Origin: Symbiodinium natans
Lineage: Eukaryota; Sar; Dinophyceae; Suessiales; Symbiodiniaceae
Reading direction: 5' to 3'
DNA length: 64,000 nucleotides
NCBI GenBank assembly: GCA_905221605.1
Contig: CAJNDS010002403.1
Location: 340,001 to 404,000, forward strand
Below the pieces are notes generated by a model, which ran no database searches, was not told the origin of the DNA, and saw only the letters and a program-made list of their open reading frames with translations. How positions within the stretch are numbered: position 1 is the first letter of the stretch; every line of letters starts with the position of its first letter. A program made the translations under genes and the position numbers. Of this stretch, positions 30,025 to 39,969 are shown in pieces.

Positions 30025-30320
30025 TTCAGTTGAAGGCTCATAGGCAGTTATAAGTAGGGGGTAAGGTTTAGGGTTTAAAAGGTGATTATGGTGTACTTAT
30101 AGCATACTTAGTAGACCCAGGAGTAACCTAGGAACATAAAGGGCACCCTTTTGGTTTTAATATCATAAGAGCCCATATACATTCTGCTTGAACGACCGTG
30201 CCACAGCCATATTGCGTTCTGCTTGGAGCATCTTGATACTTCAACCCGAACAAAGGGAAATAAGGGCCGACTCCAGGTTCTAGCTTCTATCCCTACTTCT
30301 AACCACCTGTGAACCTTTAA
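30025..30320. mobile_element. F1 element with an F5 element nested inside
   Basis: The outer F1 left end is TTGAAGGCTCATAGGCAGTT, ATAAGTAGG; the outer right end CTACTTCTAACCACCTGTGA, ACCTTTAA leads into CCCTAAA units. The interior 30113-30288 is a full F5 element (TAGACCCAGGAGTAACCTAG to GGGCCGACTCCAGGTTCTAG). F5 therefore entered an existing F1. Confidence 0.7.
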
Positions 30321-30574
30321 CCCCTAAACCCTAAACCCTATAAACCCTGAACCTTCAAGCAAACCCGGCTGTCCTCGCATCCTCACTTTCCATGGATGGT
30401 TGCGGCCTGGCTTGCCGGGAGAAGACTGGGGCATTGCGTTTTTCGGGCCCAGAACAACCCTGAGCCCTAAACCCTAAACCCTAAACCCTAAACCCTAAAC
30501 CCTAAACCCCAACTCCCAAGCCCGGGTCTAGGGCCTGGATTCACGGGCTTCGGGCTCGCCCGAATCTAAGAACA

Positions 30575-30658
30575 ATGGAGATTTGGCCTGTCTTCAGGGT
30601 AGAGGACCCATCCCACAAACACATTGAGCCCACGCTCGGATGTCTTTTCGTGGGTTAG
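30575..30658 (+). CDS. Possible small ORF
   Basis: ATG-to-TAG, 27 codons: MEIWPVFRVEDPSHKHIEPT then LGCLFVG. Short. The opposite strand carries another open frame, so chance is likely. Confidence 0.15.
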   Translation: MEIWPVFRVEDPSHKHIEPTLGCLFVG

Positions 30659-30729
30659 GTTTAGGGCTGAAGGTTTAAAGATTAACAACCTAGGGCTTTT
30701 CAGGTTTAAGGTGCAAGGTTTAGGGTTTA

Positions 30730-30898
30730 GGGTTAAGGGCACGAAGCACCTGGCGTCCACAATGTTTCTGATGAGACTCTTGACATGGGAGCCAGAGTGG
30801 GCCACCGTGACATGGGGATTCTCGTCAATGAGATCCACAATGGAGGTCGCTGGGTTTGAGGCCCCTGACTCAAGTACCACGCCTACTTCATCCACTAT
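30730..30898 (-). CDS. Possible exon fragment, unrecognised
   Basis: Minus-strand frame with ATG (MDEVGVVLESGASNPATSIV, then DLIDENPHVTVAHSGSHVKS and a further 14 residues) until it enters telomere repeat at about 30735. The hydrophobic/charged pattern suggests an alpha/beta fold. I considered a saccharopine-dehydrogenase-like Rossmann piece because of HVTVA, but the glycine motif is absent, so no family is assigned. Confidence 0.3.
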
Positions 30899-30967
30899 GC
30901 CCCCCTTAGAACCTTAAAAAAGAAAAACTGTTTTTCATATTGCCTTGGGTGCCTCGGTAAAAAAAAA

Positions 30968-31140
30968 TGCCTAAGGGGGCTATTAGGGAAGCTGATCCTT
31001 GAAGCGGCACAGAAACAGCGCTTGAGAACAGTGTGGTGCTCGCTCGAGGTGAACCGGCAAACAATTTGCCGTGGTGAAGCCCTGCACCCCAAACAGAGGG
31101 GTCCGAAGAAGTACTGTATTATTCCATTATGGACCCTTTT
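30968..31140 (+). CDS. Possible exon fragment, basic
   Basis: A + frame without ATG reads LLGKLILEAAQKQRLRTVWC then SLEVNRQTICRGEALHPKQR and more, until a poly-C tract. An 87-codon frame on the other strand overlaps it. Composition favours the + strand. No family. Confidence 0.22.
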
Positions 31141-31237
31141 TACCCCCCCCCCCCCCAAACAAAAAAACTACTCTACTTGCAAAGGCCCCTAAATTAGCTT
31201 GAGCGTATCGCGCAGATGCAATTTCGGCAAAAGGATA

Positions 31238-31354
31238 CAGTAAACCCCAGAAAGTTGGAACATGGTTTAAGGATGACTAGAGTTGGCTTTTCCTTTGGTA
31301 TACTTTTGGGGGTGTGTGGCAAAGGATGTTCCAACTTTTTGGAGTTTACTGTAG
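31238..31354. mobile_element. F3 foldback element
   Basis: The left arm ACCCCAGAAAGTTGGAACAT pairs with ATGTTCCAACTTTTTGGAGT, flanked by ACAGTAA and TTACTGT. The arms agree with the copy at 29824; the loop does not. Confidence 0.85.
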
Positions 31355-31515
31355 ATCACCGGAGTGATTCGACAGGCCGCCAGAGTCGCACCACTGTCCC
31401 AAAAGCAGCTCGCGCTGCTCTTTGCAGCGCATGGTTTTCGGGATTTAGGGTTTAGGGTTTTGGGAATAGGGTTTAGGGTTTTGGGAATAGGGTTTAGGGT
31501 TTAGGGTTCCGGGTC

Positions 31516-31719
31516 GTGTTAAGTAGATGTTTCGGAGGGGAGCTGATCTCCTCAGGGCTTAGGGCAAAAAAACAAAAAGGTTTGAAGCCAGCAACTTTAC
31601 AGGGACAGGGTCTCCTTTTCCGAGCCAGCCACAACGCATGCACAATGTGCGCCGGCAACCCATGGGGCTTGCAACCTGAGTTCTGCAACCTAGATATCAT
31701 AACGACACCTAAAGCATAA
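31516..31719 (+). CDS. Possible exon, unrecognised
   Basis: An open frame of 67 codons after a G-tract, first codon GTG, so not a normal start. It contains CFGGELISSGLRAKKQKGLK and NACTMCAGNPWGLQPEFCNL (four Cys). The opposite strand is also open (31494-31700). No family recognised. Confidence 0.25.
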   Translation: MLSRCFGGELISSGLRAKKQKGLKPATLQGQGLLFRASHNACTMCAGNPWGLQPEFCNLDIITTPKA

Positions 31720-32030
31720 TTCTCAACCCCTAGACTCTGAAATCCGTAACTCTAAACCCTGGACCCAATAAGCACCTAACCCGCAGAAACAACCCTAACA
31801 CGGAATGTCCCTGAAGACCTGTTCCCATTTTCCTGGAACAAACCCAATCCGGCTTCTCCAAAGAGCACGGGTTTGGGGTTAGGGGTTTAAGACATTCGTC
31901 CTAGCCGCCCCAACATCCGGCGCGGTGTTCGCACCCCTCCAGTCCCAAAACCACAAACCCCCTAAAAGGGCCCCCAAAAAACTAAACCGTGAAACCCCCT
32001 CAATCCTAAACCCTAAGCCCTGAAAACCCT

Positions 32031-32162
32031 AGCAACCTGCCTGGTGGTCCGAGGAGTCGTGCCGGGGCGCTCTGGCATAGTCCTCTCGAGAAAACCGGTA
32101 CGGATTGGCTTTTGCTTTTTCACCTCGAAATCCTTACGAGCTCTTACACCCACAAGCCCTTG
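32031..32162 (+). CDS. Possible exon fragment
   Basis: An open frame of 43 codons ends TGA: TCLVVRGVVPGRSGIVLSRK then PVRIGFCFFTSKSLRALTPT. It fills a repeat-free interval. No start, no family. Confidence 0.2.
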
Positions 32163-33041
32163 ATAAACCTTAAAGATAAGGGTTTAGGGTTTAGGGTCTT
32201 AGTCACCTAAACCCGAAACCCTACGCTACGAAACCCTACACTACCCCCTGAACCGCATCTGGCTTTCAAGAGGGACCTCATATCCCCCTATAGATACCCT
32301 TGAAGGGAGTATACAAGGTACCTAAACCCTAAACCGGCGGGCTAAACCCTAACTCCGTCAGTCCCTGCTAAGAACCAGCAGGTTCGGGCGGAGTTTAGGC
32401 TCAAGCTCCCTCAACCCAGAGCCCCAGTGCCAACATCTAGTGTGTCAGTAGAGGCATACTTGGAGGGGTCAATACCCTGCTCCTGACCCTACTAGCCCGA
32501 AACCCTAAACCACTTATCAGTACGCAGTTTCGGGTTTGGGAGTTCAGGGGTCCACCTCTAGAGTTTAGGGTTTAGGGTTTAGGTTTTAGGGTTTAGGGTT
32601 TAGGGCTACTCCCTTTACCTAGTGCCTGTGTACACCAGAGAAAGGCAAGTAGGTACCCACCCAAAACCACCCGGACCACCTGAGCTGCGGTAGATTTGTG
32701 AGGGTTTAGGGTTTTGGGTTTAGGGTCCCTAGTTACTGCCCTCCTACCCCCCCCCCCCCCCCACTGCCATGTCGGGTTTAGGGTTTCAGGGTTTAAGGGG
32801 TTCTTAATGCAGAGGTTAGGGCCCACAGAACATAAACAAGCTACACCGAATCCACCCCAACGAGAAGGAACTGCAGTTGTGGCCCCTAGACCTGCAAACC
32901 CTCAAGACTCAAAACTCCAAACGCTAACAAAAACATGCAAAAGCCCAAACCCGTCAACCCTGTTCAAACCCTCCAACCCTAAACCCCAAACCCGAAACCC
33001 TAAACCCTATAAACCCTCCAACCCTGAAACCCTTAAACCCC

Positions 33042-33128
33042 CGCCTGGCCCGTGACTTTGCGCGGGCATTCTTCGGGCTGCTTTCCGAGGGGGGCCTGGT
33101 CGGGGAACACCAGGGGTTGAGGGTTTGA
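33042..33128 (+). CDS. Possible exon fragment, GC-rich
   Basis: RLARDFARAFFGLLSEGGLV then GEHQG, 25 unique codons between a C-tract and a G-tract, with G or C at most third positions. The helix-like pattern is suggestive but the piece is very short. Confidence 0.22.
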   Translation, partial: RLARDFARAFFGLLSEGGLVGEHQGLRV

Positions 33129-33420
33129 GGGTTTAGGGTTTAGGGAGCTGAGGGTTTAGGGTTTAGGGTTTAGGGTTTAGGGTTTAGGGTTTAGGGTTTA
33201 GGTTTAGGGTTTAGGGTTCAGGGTTTAGGCTTTAGGGCCTAGGGTTTCGGGTCAGGGTTAGGGTTTCTAGGGTTCAGGGTTTATACGGTTTACAGGGTGT
33301 AGGGTTTATAGGGTTTTTATAGGGTTTTTATAGGGTTCATGCGGTTTATAGGGTTTAGCTATCGGGTTTTCAGCATTTGATGGGCTTACAGGGTTTAGGG
33401 TTTATATCACGGTTCCTTCT
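33113..33420 (+). repeat. TTTAGGG tract decaying into TTTATAGGG
   Basis: Perfect units at the left (33125-33215), then longer units GGGTTTATAGGGTTTTTATA and variants toward the right. Confidence 0.9.
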
Positions 33421-33484
33421 GGGTTTCGGGCTTGGGCTAGTTTAGGGTGTGGGGTGTAGGGTTGAGGGGTGTTAGTCTGTTTAC

Positions 33485-33563
33485 TTGGCAGCCCAGTAAC
33501 CACCCTTTTTGGGGTTGGATACTTTCACAAAAGGGGCACAAGGGTACCACGGGGCTACCAAGT
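33485..33563. mobile_element. F4 foldback element (short)
   Basis: CTTGGCAGCCCAGTAACCAC, CCTTTTTGGGG on the left; AAAAGGGGCACAAGGGTACC, ACGGGGCTACCAAG on the right. It is 79 bp, with arms over most of its length. Confidence 0.75.
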
Positions 33564-33666
33564 TTCGGGTTTAGGATACAGGGTTTAGGGTGCGGGGTGT
33601 AGGGTTTAGGGAAATTTTGAGGGTTAGTTGAGGGTTTCTTGTGCAACCCGGTATATTCCTACTAAA

Positions 33667-34053
33667 CTAACGGGCACGGGGGTCTCTGGGCTTGTTGGTG
33701 GGGATGGGCTCCGGTGCTCTGTAACTGCGAAAGATCCAAACCAAAACCCGCAGTCGGTCAAGGCACCCCCAACCCCCCAGGCAAAAAAGAAACTGAAAAA
33801 CAACAACTATTGCCTGGCATTTCGCTTCGGGCAACGCTTCGGCAACATAAATCCAGACCTGTTTCCGGCCTGTCACCAGCATGATTAAGCATGAGTATAC
33901 GTGGCTGCCTAGCAGGGTAAACGCGCGCGCCCACGTGGCGTCAGCTATGGGATGGTTAGTGCAGTTCTCCGCACTTTCTTTTTGACCTGCTCCTTTCAAT
34001 ATCACCAGAGTGCTACCCAAGATCCAGAAAAGAGCCCAAGTGGCACACTTCAT
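33667..34053 (-). CDS. Hypothetical ORF with hydrophobic N-terminus
   Basis: A true ATG-started frame of 128 codons in a 400-base interval with no telomere repeat, one of the longest clean frames here. It begins MKCATWALFWILGSTLVILK, which could be a signal peptide or membrane segment. A second hydrophobic stretch (AIVVVFQFLFCLGGWGCL) lies near residue 85-102. The C-terminus is basic and Pro-rich. No family recognised. An 86-codon frame on the other strand overlaps the last third. Confidence 0.35.
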   Translation of the reverse strand: MKCATWALFWILGSTLVILKGAGQKESAENCTNHPIADATWARAFTLLGSHVYSCLIMLVTGRKQVWIYVAEALPEAKCQAIVVVFQFLFCLGGWGCLDRLRVLVWIFRSYRAPEPIPTNKPRDPRAR

Positions 34054-34386
34054 ACCACCTAGCGGGTAGCTTCAAGGAGATCCCTTGGCTAAAATCTATC
34101 CTCAAGGGTAAACCGGCACTCTCACCTGTTAGGAAGTCGATATGTCAGGGTTTAAGCTCTACGGGTTGAGTGTCGGGTTTTGGCTTGAGGGTCTAGGGCG
34201 CCTAAGCTGCTAGGCATCGAAACCCCTCTAAACCCTAAACCCTAAACCCCAAACCCTAAACCCCAAACCCCAAACCCTAAACCCTAAACCCTAAACCCTA
34301 AACCCTAAACCCTGTTCAGCTGCCGCCACAGGAAGCCTTGGCGTGCTGGTTGTTGTCCAAATCTGGACATCGGTGTCCGAACTCCT

Positions 34387-34406
34387 GGGGGGGGGGGGGG
34401 GGGGGG
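34387..34406 (+). repeat. Poly-G tract
   Basis: Twenty G between a unique spacer and a G-tract. A further G-rich run lies at 34585-34605. Confidence 0.9.
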
Positions 34407-34744
34407 CGGCTTTACATGGGTTTGGGGTTGCGTGGGTTTAGGGTTTAGGGTTTAGGGGTTTAGGGTTGTGTGAGTTTAGGGTTTAGGGTTTAGGGTTTGG
34501 GTTTAGGATAAGCCCTATAAAGCCTGAATCCTGTCGATGGGGACATCTTTCAGGATTTTCAGATGATTGCAGGCATCGACTAGAGGGGGGGGGGGAGGGG
34601 GGGAGCAGGGTTTGTTCTTGCTGGGACGCCTCGTGCCCCTGTTTCCCCTGTTGGGGGGTTAGGCTCCCTTCTAAACTCCATCTCCAACGCGCGTTCCCTC
34701 AAACCCCATGCCATGGCCCTAAATCCTATTAACCTTATATGCCC

Positions 34745-34825
34745 TAACACCCTAAAACCTAAACCCTAAACCCTAAACCCTAAACCCTAAACCCTAAACC
34801 CTAAACCCTAAACCCTAAACCCTAG
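34745..34825 (-). repeat. CCCTAAA tract
   Basis: Eleven near-perfect units. Confidence 0.95.
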
Positions 34826-34884
34826 CCTCAGTGTTTCGAGAGTAGGGCTTCGGGTGCACAGCTGCGGGTTACAATTTAGTGCTT

Positions 34885-34995
34885 GCTTGGAGGTTCACGG
34901 AGTTTTTAGCGGGGTTTTAAGTAGGGTTGCTCTCATTCTTCGTGGTTATAACCTTACCTGGGGTACTTTTAACCCTGCTTCAACCCGTGCCTGGG
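34885..34995. mobile_element. F1 element with decayed right end
   Basis: GCTTGGAGGTTCACGGAGTT on the left. Inner TTTTAAGTAGGGTTG faces TTTTAACCCTGCTTC. The outer right arm is no longer recognisable. The 96-codon frame across it is not called as a gene. Confidence 0.55.
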
Positions 34996-35194
34996 ACGAG
35001 CTCCCCGAACGCCAAACTATAAACCCCCCGCCCCGGGGTTTATCCGGGTTTGGCAGGACTGAAGTCAGGGCTTGTGCCCCTCAAGGCTGTACTTTGTTTC
35101 TAAAGATGCGTCTTGTACAAAGGGCCGTACTAGGAGTATGTTAACGTGAACCTTTTGGGGGCACTTTGCAGGAACCCAAAAAGCATAAAACAAT

Positions 35195-35318
35195 AAATCC
35201 CTATATTACCCTTGTAAGGAAGAATATTATATTATATATATATATATATTTATTGATTTATTTATGTATTTACATATATTTTTTTGGGGGGGTCTTTGAA
35301 GCAATTAGTAGTTTAGGG
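35195..35318. mobile_element. F10 element with AT microsatellite
   Basis: The F10 core ATTACCCTTGTAAGGAAGAA is followed by a (TA)n run and TTTTTTGGGGGGGTCTTTGA, AGCAATTAGTAG. The right end matches the copy at 20218. Confidence 0.6.
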
Positions 35319-35639
35319 GTACTTTGCAGGAACCCAGTCCAGAAAGACGGGGAATCAGGGAACTACGGGGCGTCCTAGAGGGTTGCAGGATGAACTCAAT
35401 GTGGCCTTGGGTTCTGGGATGCCTGTTTTCGTTTAGGGTTTAGGGTTTAGGGTTTAGGGCTTAGGGCTTAGGGTTTAGGGCTTAGGGTTTAGGGTTCTCT
35501 GGTCCAACTAGACCTCGACAGCTGAACTTGCAGTTGCTCTTTGAGTCAGGGCAGAAAACAATGAGGAAACCCTATGGATACTGCTTCATTCAACACAGCT
35601 GTTAAACAACACACAGCTAAAAACAAAGGCTTTAGAACC

Positions 35640-35687
35640 CTTCTCTATATACATACATACATGCATGCATGCATGCATACATAAATC

Positions 35688-35718
<31 letters not shown>

Positions 35719-35860
35719 CATAGTACACATACGCATAATAAAGACAAACACAAATGAATACATATACATGTATATAGTATTATATACATAGTAGAATATG
35801 TATATATATATATACACATACATACACACGTACATACATAATCGTATACAGACATGTACA
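35640..35860. repeat. AT/ACAT microsatellite region
   Basis: (TACA)n, (GCAT)n and (TA)n stretches. The Tyr/Ile/Cys-rich frames on the minus strand come from these. Confidence 0.9.
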
Positions 35861-35868
35861 TAGATGCG

Positions 35869-35978
35869 ACCCTGGGCGCTGCTCATTGTTGTCTTGCGTC
35901 GGCAGGCGTGCGCTGCGTCGCATTGCGACGGCGCCTTGGAACGTCCCAGGGGCTTGGGAACTCCGCGCTCTAAAGCCC
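35869..35978 (+). CDS. Possible exon fragment, Arg-rich
   Basis: An open frame of 36 codons, CSLLSCVGRRALRRIATAPW then NVPGAWELRALKP, in a GC-rich interval between microsatellite and C-tract. No start or family. Confidence 0.18.
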
Positions 35979-36260
35979 TAGGCCCTAAACCCTAAACCGC
36001 CCAAAGCTGTTTAGGGTTTAGGGTTTAGGGTTTGGGGTTTAGGAACTCCAAAAACGCCCAGAACACTAAACTCTGCAACTCTAAAGCCCCAGAAACCCTA
36101 ACCTCCAAAAACCCTCAACCCCAAACCGTATAAGACCTTCCTCCCCAAACCCCCGTAAACCCTAAACCCTAAACCCTAAACACCTAAAGCCTCCTGGCTG
36201 TGGAGGCCGGCCCTTCAGCACGGCCACTGGCCAGACGAGACTTGGTAGCAGAGGAACACA

Positions 36261-36412
36261 TACTTGGAGGTAGTTCCTAACCCATTATAGGGTTTAGGGT
36301 TTAAGGTTTAGGATAACCGTACTTATAACCACATTCGGGGATTGAAGGGGCTTCTAAATGGGTTATAGTTACAATTATAATTGGTGAATATGTACCATGA
36401 ACCTCCAAGTAT
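36261..36412. mobile_element. F1 element, abutting F2
   Basis: TACTTGGAGGTAGTTCCTAA on the left, TACCATGAACCTCCAAGTA on the right. The interior contains TTTAGGG units and pairs AACCCATTATAG with GGGTTATAGTTAC. Its right end touches the F2 element at 36413. Confidence 0.75.
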
Positions 36413-36509
36413 CATTTGGGACTTATACTAACAGTCCTGAATAGGGATTATAATGAAAAAATACTAGAATCCCTATTCAGGAGTGTTAGTATAAGGGGGA
36501 ACATCCTGG
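36413..36509. mobile_element. F2 foldback element
   Basis: TTATACTAACAGTCCTGAAT, AGGGATTATA pairs with the complement of AATCCCTATTCAGGAGTGTT, AGTATAAGGGGGAACATCC. The outer left arm is truncated at the junction with F1. Confidence 0.8.
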
Positions 36510-36771
36510 GCTACCAAGCCTAAGAAGGTCTGGTAGGGTCTGGGCACCGACTTCTGGACCCCCCGGTGGTCCGAGCCACGCGTTTAGGGTTTAGGGTTTA
36601 GGGTTGTGGGTTTCGGGTTTAGGGTCCAGGGTTAAATATGATTCACTTAATCCCAGAAAGGGAGTATAACATATCCCCAGGGCCTACCTGGTACATAGAC
36701 TTCAAGAGTAGCAGGCATCATGTATGCAACGGGAATCGATGGATTTAGGACAGATCCTGGGGTCCTAATAC

Positions 36772-36990
36772 CCCAAACCCTAAACCCCAAACCCCAAACC
36801 CCAAACCCTAAACCCTAAACCCTAAACCCCAAACCCTAAACCCCAAAACCACATTCCAGAGGCCAGCGTCTCCGGGGCGACTCATCTTCCGACTGGAGAA
36901 TGGACGAGGTCGCACACATGCGGGCAGCACCTCGAGGTTTAGGGTTTAGGGTTTAGGGTTTAGGGTTTAGGGCTTAGGGCCTCAAGGCTT
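36772..36990. repeat. CCCCAAA/CCCTAAA tract, spacer, TTTAGGG tract
   Basis: About eleven C-type units (36772-36850), an 85-base spacer, then six G-type units. The + frame of the spacer is open (GRLIFRLENGRGRTHAGSTS) but only 25 codons. Confidence 0.85.
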
Positions 36991-37127
36991 CAGGGTTTAG
37001 GTCTGCATGGTATCTTTCTGCGTCCGCGCTCCGCGTTCTCGCCCCCACTCCCACGACATCCCCCGACCGAAACCCTAAACGCACCACGAACCACAGGAAA
37101 CTAAACCCCTCAGCCCAACCTTAAACC

Positions 37128-37185
37128 CCAAACTCTCTCTCTCTCTCTCTGTCTACATATATATATATATATATACATAGATATC

Positions 37186-37218
<33 letters not shown>

Positions 37219-37252
37219 TAAACAAATCTATATATATATATATATATATAGA
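37128..37252. repeat. CT and TA microsatellites
   Basis: (CT)n at 37135-37150 and three (TA)n runs between 37158 and 37250. Confidence 0.95.
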
Positions 37253-37834
37253 ATATGTAAGTTCTCAGGGCCCTGTCGACGCATCCTTCGAAACCTACAC
37301 CCTGCACCCTAAGCCCTAAACCCTGAACCCTAAACCCTGAACCCTAAACCCTAAACCCTAAACCCTAAACCCCACAAACTCTCCAAGCTCACCCTGCACT
37401 TCCTGAACCCGAAACCCGGCAGCCGTGCCTGTCTGCCCGGGGCGGCCATCCTGACAGAACACACAAGACCCTAAACCCAAAACCCAAAACCCAAAACCCT
37501 AAACCCTAAACCCTAAACCCTAACCCAAAGAAATCAGGTTGGACCTAGTCTTGGCAGCTGAGGGTCTAGGGTTTAGGGTTGCAGGGCTTGTTGGGAACGT
37601 TTTTTTATCCCCCAAACAAAAATCTCTAAGCCAGCAAACTTGCAAAACAGCCGGTCAAGGCCACACTCGAAACACGCAGCCCCGACTCCCAAACCCGGAA
37701 AGCCCCCACGCCTAAAAACCCTGAACCAAAGTGTTGAGGGTTTAGGGTTTAGGGTTCAGGGTTTAGGGTTTGGGGTGATATCTGAAACGCGCAAACGCTA
37801 CCTTGAACCCCGACACCAGTAAACCTTCAACCCC

Positions 37835-37951
37835 TGCTTGAAGGTTCATGGGTAACTACAAGTACGTACCCTGAACAAGGCTATCAACCACTTGTACTTA
37901 TACTTGCCCTGCTTGTAACCGCACTTCTAACGACAAATGAACCTGCACGTG
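37835..37951. mobile_element. F1 MITE-like element
   Basis: TGCTTGAAGGTTCATGGGTA on the left, ACAAATGAACCTGCACG on the right. Inner AACTACAAGTACG faces CCGCACTTCTAACG. Confidence 0.7.
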
Positions 37952-38068
37952 CACCCTGCACAAAAGTCTGACTTCGGGTTTAGACTTCAGAACCCTTTGA
38001 GAAGTAAGGGACCGTATGACCATATGAAGGGACCGTGTAAATATGCTTAGACTTAGCGATTAGTGGCT

Positions 38069-38179
38069 AGATCCAAGAGTAACCTAGGAATAACAAGGGT
38101 ACCCTTTTTGCTTTCAGGGCGCTGAAATGGGAGGCTAAGCCCGAACAAAAGGAAATAAGCACCTACTCTGGGTCCGAAG
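38069..38179. mobile_element. F5 foldback element
   Basis: CTAGATCCAAGAGTAACCTA, GGAATAACAAGGGTACCC on the left; AAATAAGCACCTACTCTGGG, TCCGAAG on the right. Confidence 0.7.
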
Positions 38180-38316
38180 TGGGCTTGCTAGGCGCTTTCG
38201 GGCCTCGCGAGGAATTAGCAAGGCAAATTCCCGCCAAGGGAATGCGGGTTGTGAGCGTTTGTCGGCCTAGGGCCCCTCCACCCCTAGGGTTTAGGGTTTA
38301 TGGTTCAGGGTTCAGG

Positions 38317-38350
<34 letters not shown>

Positions 38351-38361
38351 CCCCCCCCCCC
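38317..38361 (+). repeat. Poly-C tract
   Basis: Forty-odd C with two T interruptions. Confidence 0.9.
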
Positions 38362-38442
38362 GGCCTCGCTTTGCATTAGGGAGCTGACGAGGAAACCATC
38401 ATTCCCCTTGCCTTCGCACAGTGGCATTGGAGGTTCTCATGG
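38362..38442. pseudogene. Duplicated exon-like segment C', copy 1
   Basis: GCCTCGCTTTGCATTAGGGA and the following 55 bases align with 41480-41560. The + frame of the other copy (LALHQGAEE...IVPSAF) has a TAG here in place of CAG (LALH-stop-GADEETIIPLAF). On the minus strand both copies are open (EGKGNDGFLVSSLMQSEA against EGRGNDALFGSLMQSEA), with a one-codon gap. Either strand may be the ancestral coding strand. Confidence 0.45.
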
Positions 38443-38937
38443 GTTCAGAAAGCTCTAATTAAATCAGGGCATCAGGAACTAGGAAAAATTCGGGAGTTTG
38501 GGGAGTTTGGGGGCATGGGATACAACGGGACACTGTTGGCAACCTTTGGCAAGCCTTCAAGGCGCTAGAGATACTTGCCACACTACTTGGTGCACTTCGG
38601 GTTCGAATCACTTGGGTCATTTGGGACGCTCTGGCAAGCAAGTTGGCAAACGATTGGACTTTGGGGGTCACTTGGCCAAGGATGCTCCCCCTTTCAGGTT
38701 GACAATCTGGGCCGAAGGGCCCTTTTCATGATTCCTTGGCCCCCCTAAACCCTAAACCCTAGGCCGTAATCACTACACCCTAAGCCAACAACACCCCCAA
38801 AACCCTGAACCCTGAGCTCCAAACTCTCCCCCAAAACCCTGACAGCTGCTAGTGAGTTCCTGGGTCGTGCGGTAAGTAGGGCTCGAAATAAGTCAACTCT
38901 GGCTACAAGCCCTGCTTGTAGTGACCCTACATGTAAT

Positions 38938-39150
38938 TGCCCTAAACCCTGAACCCTAAACCCTAAACCCTAAACCCTAAACCCTAAACCCTATCTGTAA
39001 GGTGTTCATAAACTCTCTGCCGCCAACCAAAGGTGCCTTGCTTCCCTCGAGGTGTTGCCTGCGCACAAGGGAGGTTAAAGGTAGAGTTTAGGGTTTAGGG
39101 TTTAGGGTTTAGGGTTTAGGGTTTAGGGTTTAGGGCTTAGGGCTTAGAGT

Positions 39151-39182
<32 letters not shown>
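38938..39182. repeat. C-tract, spacer, G-tract with TTGAGGG block
   Basis: Eight CCCTAAA units, spacer 38992-39084, then TTTAGGG units ending in six TTGAGGG. Confidence 0.9.
39020..39080 (+). CDS. Duplicated exon-like segment A, copy 1
   Basis: CCTTGCTTCCCTCGAGGTGT, TGCCTGCG matches 44581-44608 (copy 2). In one shared + frame both read PCFPRGVAC, with three third-position changes and no amino-acid change across nine codons, then diverge (AQGR against VNGG). Short, but the pattern suits protein-level conservation. Confidence 0.3.
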
Positions 39183-39185
<3 letters not shown>

Positions 39186-39316
39186 ACTTACAAGTCGGGT
39201 TGTAAGTACCCTTAATAAGGTCATAGCTAGAGTTCTCCTACGTAGAATCTTCTGACTACCCATGAACCTCCAAGTAGTGTTAAGGTTTGGGGCGTTTAAC
39301 AACCCGACTTGTAATT
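39183..39316. mobile_element. F1 right end within a second inverted pair
   Basis: CTACCCATGAACCTCCAAGT at 39257 is an F1 right arm. Separately, TTACAAGTCGGGTTGT (39187) and its exact complement ACAACCCGACTTGTAA (39299) enclose it, so two foldbacks overlap. Confidence 0.6.
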
Positions 39317-39571
39317 TTCCCCTAAACCCTATAAACCCCAAGGGGTTTAAAGCGCTTGTTGGGGCTTAGGGCACTGTAGGGCTTCGTGTTTAAGGGCTTA
39401 GGGCGTTCTACGACTTATGGGTGAGCATTGGGCTTCATTGGCTGAGGATAAGGGCCCTAGCTTCCAGAGACATGGGATGTTCAGCCCTCCCTCAACCCCT
39501 CCCAACCCCCTCTCCGCACCCTCTCCCACAGTCAACACGACTGCTACCTCCCTTCTTCCCTCCTTCCCTTC

Positions 39572-39743
39572 CTGTCTCTGTCTCTGTCTCTGTCTCTGTC
39601 TCTGTCTCTGTCTCTGTCTCTGTCTCTGTCTCTGTCTCTGTCTCTGTCTCTGTCTCTGTCTCTGTCTCTGTCTCTGTCTCTGTCTCTGTCTCTGTCTCTG
39701 TCTCTGTCTCTGTCTCTGTCTCTGTCTCTGTCTCTGTCTCTGT
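39572..39743 (+). repeat. Pure TCTCTG microsatellite, about 29 units
   Basis: The six-base unit TCTCTG is repeated without a change over 172 bases. Because six is a multiple of three, all six frames stay open and give artefactual (Val-Ser), (Cys-Leu), (Arg-Gln) and (Thr-Glu) proteins of 99-140 codons. An F1 element begins 18 bases to its right. Confidence 0.98.
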
Positions 39744-39760
39744 TTGGTTTTCGGGAAGTT

Positions 39761-39898
39761 TACTTGGAGGTTCATGGTGCTTATTAACCAATTAGGATTG
39801 TACTTAGAACTGTACTTAGGGCACTCAAGGGGCGTATAAGTGGGCTATAATATAAGTACAGTCATAACTGGCTAATAAGTGCCATGAACCTCTTTGAG
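39761..39898. mobile_element. F1 element with long arms
   Basis: TACTTGGAGGTTCATGGTGC, TTATTAACCA on the left pairs over about 28 bases with GGCTAATAAGTGCCATGAAC, CTCTTTG on the right. The interior also pairs TGTACTTAGAACTGTACTTA with TATAAGTACAG. Confidence 0.8.
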
Positions 39899-39969
39899 GC
39901 GGCCTCCTAGTGCAACCTGGCGCGCCCGATGAGCAGCCCTGCACACGGTAGACGGCAAATGGAGTCAAA

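Noticed and set aside
38540..38625. tRNA-like B box (GGGTTCGAATC) near 38596
   Set aside because: No A box, acceptor stem or anticodon arm can be folded at the right distances.
39398..39839. Four overlapping frames of 99-140 codons on both strands
   Set aside because: All run through the TCTCTG microsatellite, whose six-base unit keeps every frame open.
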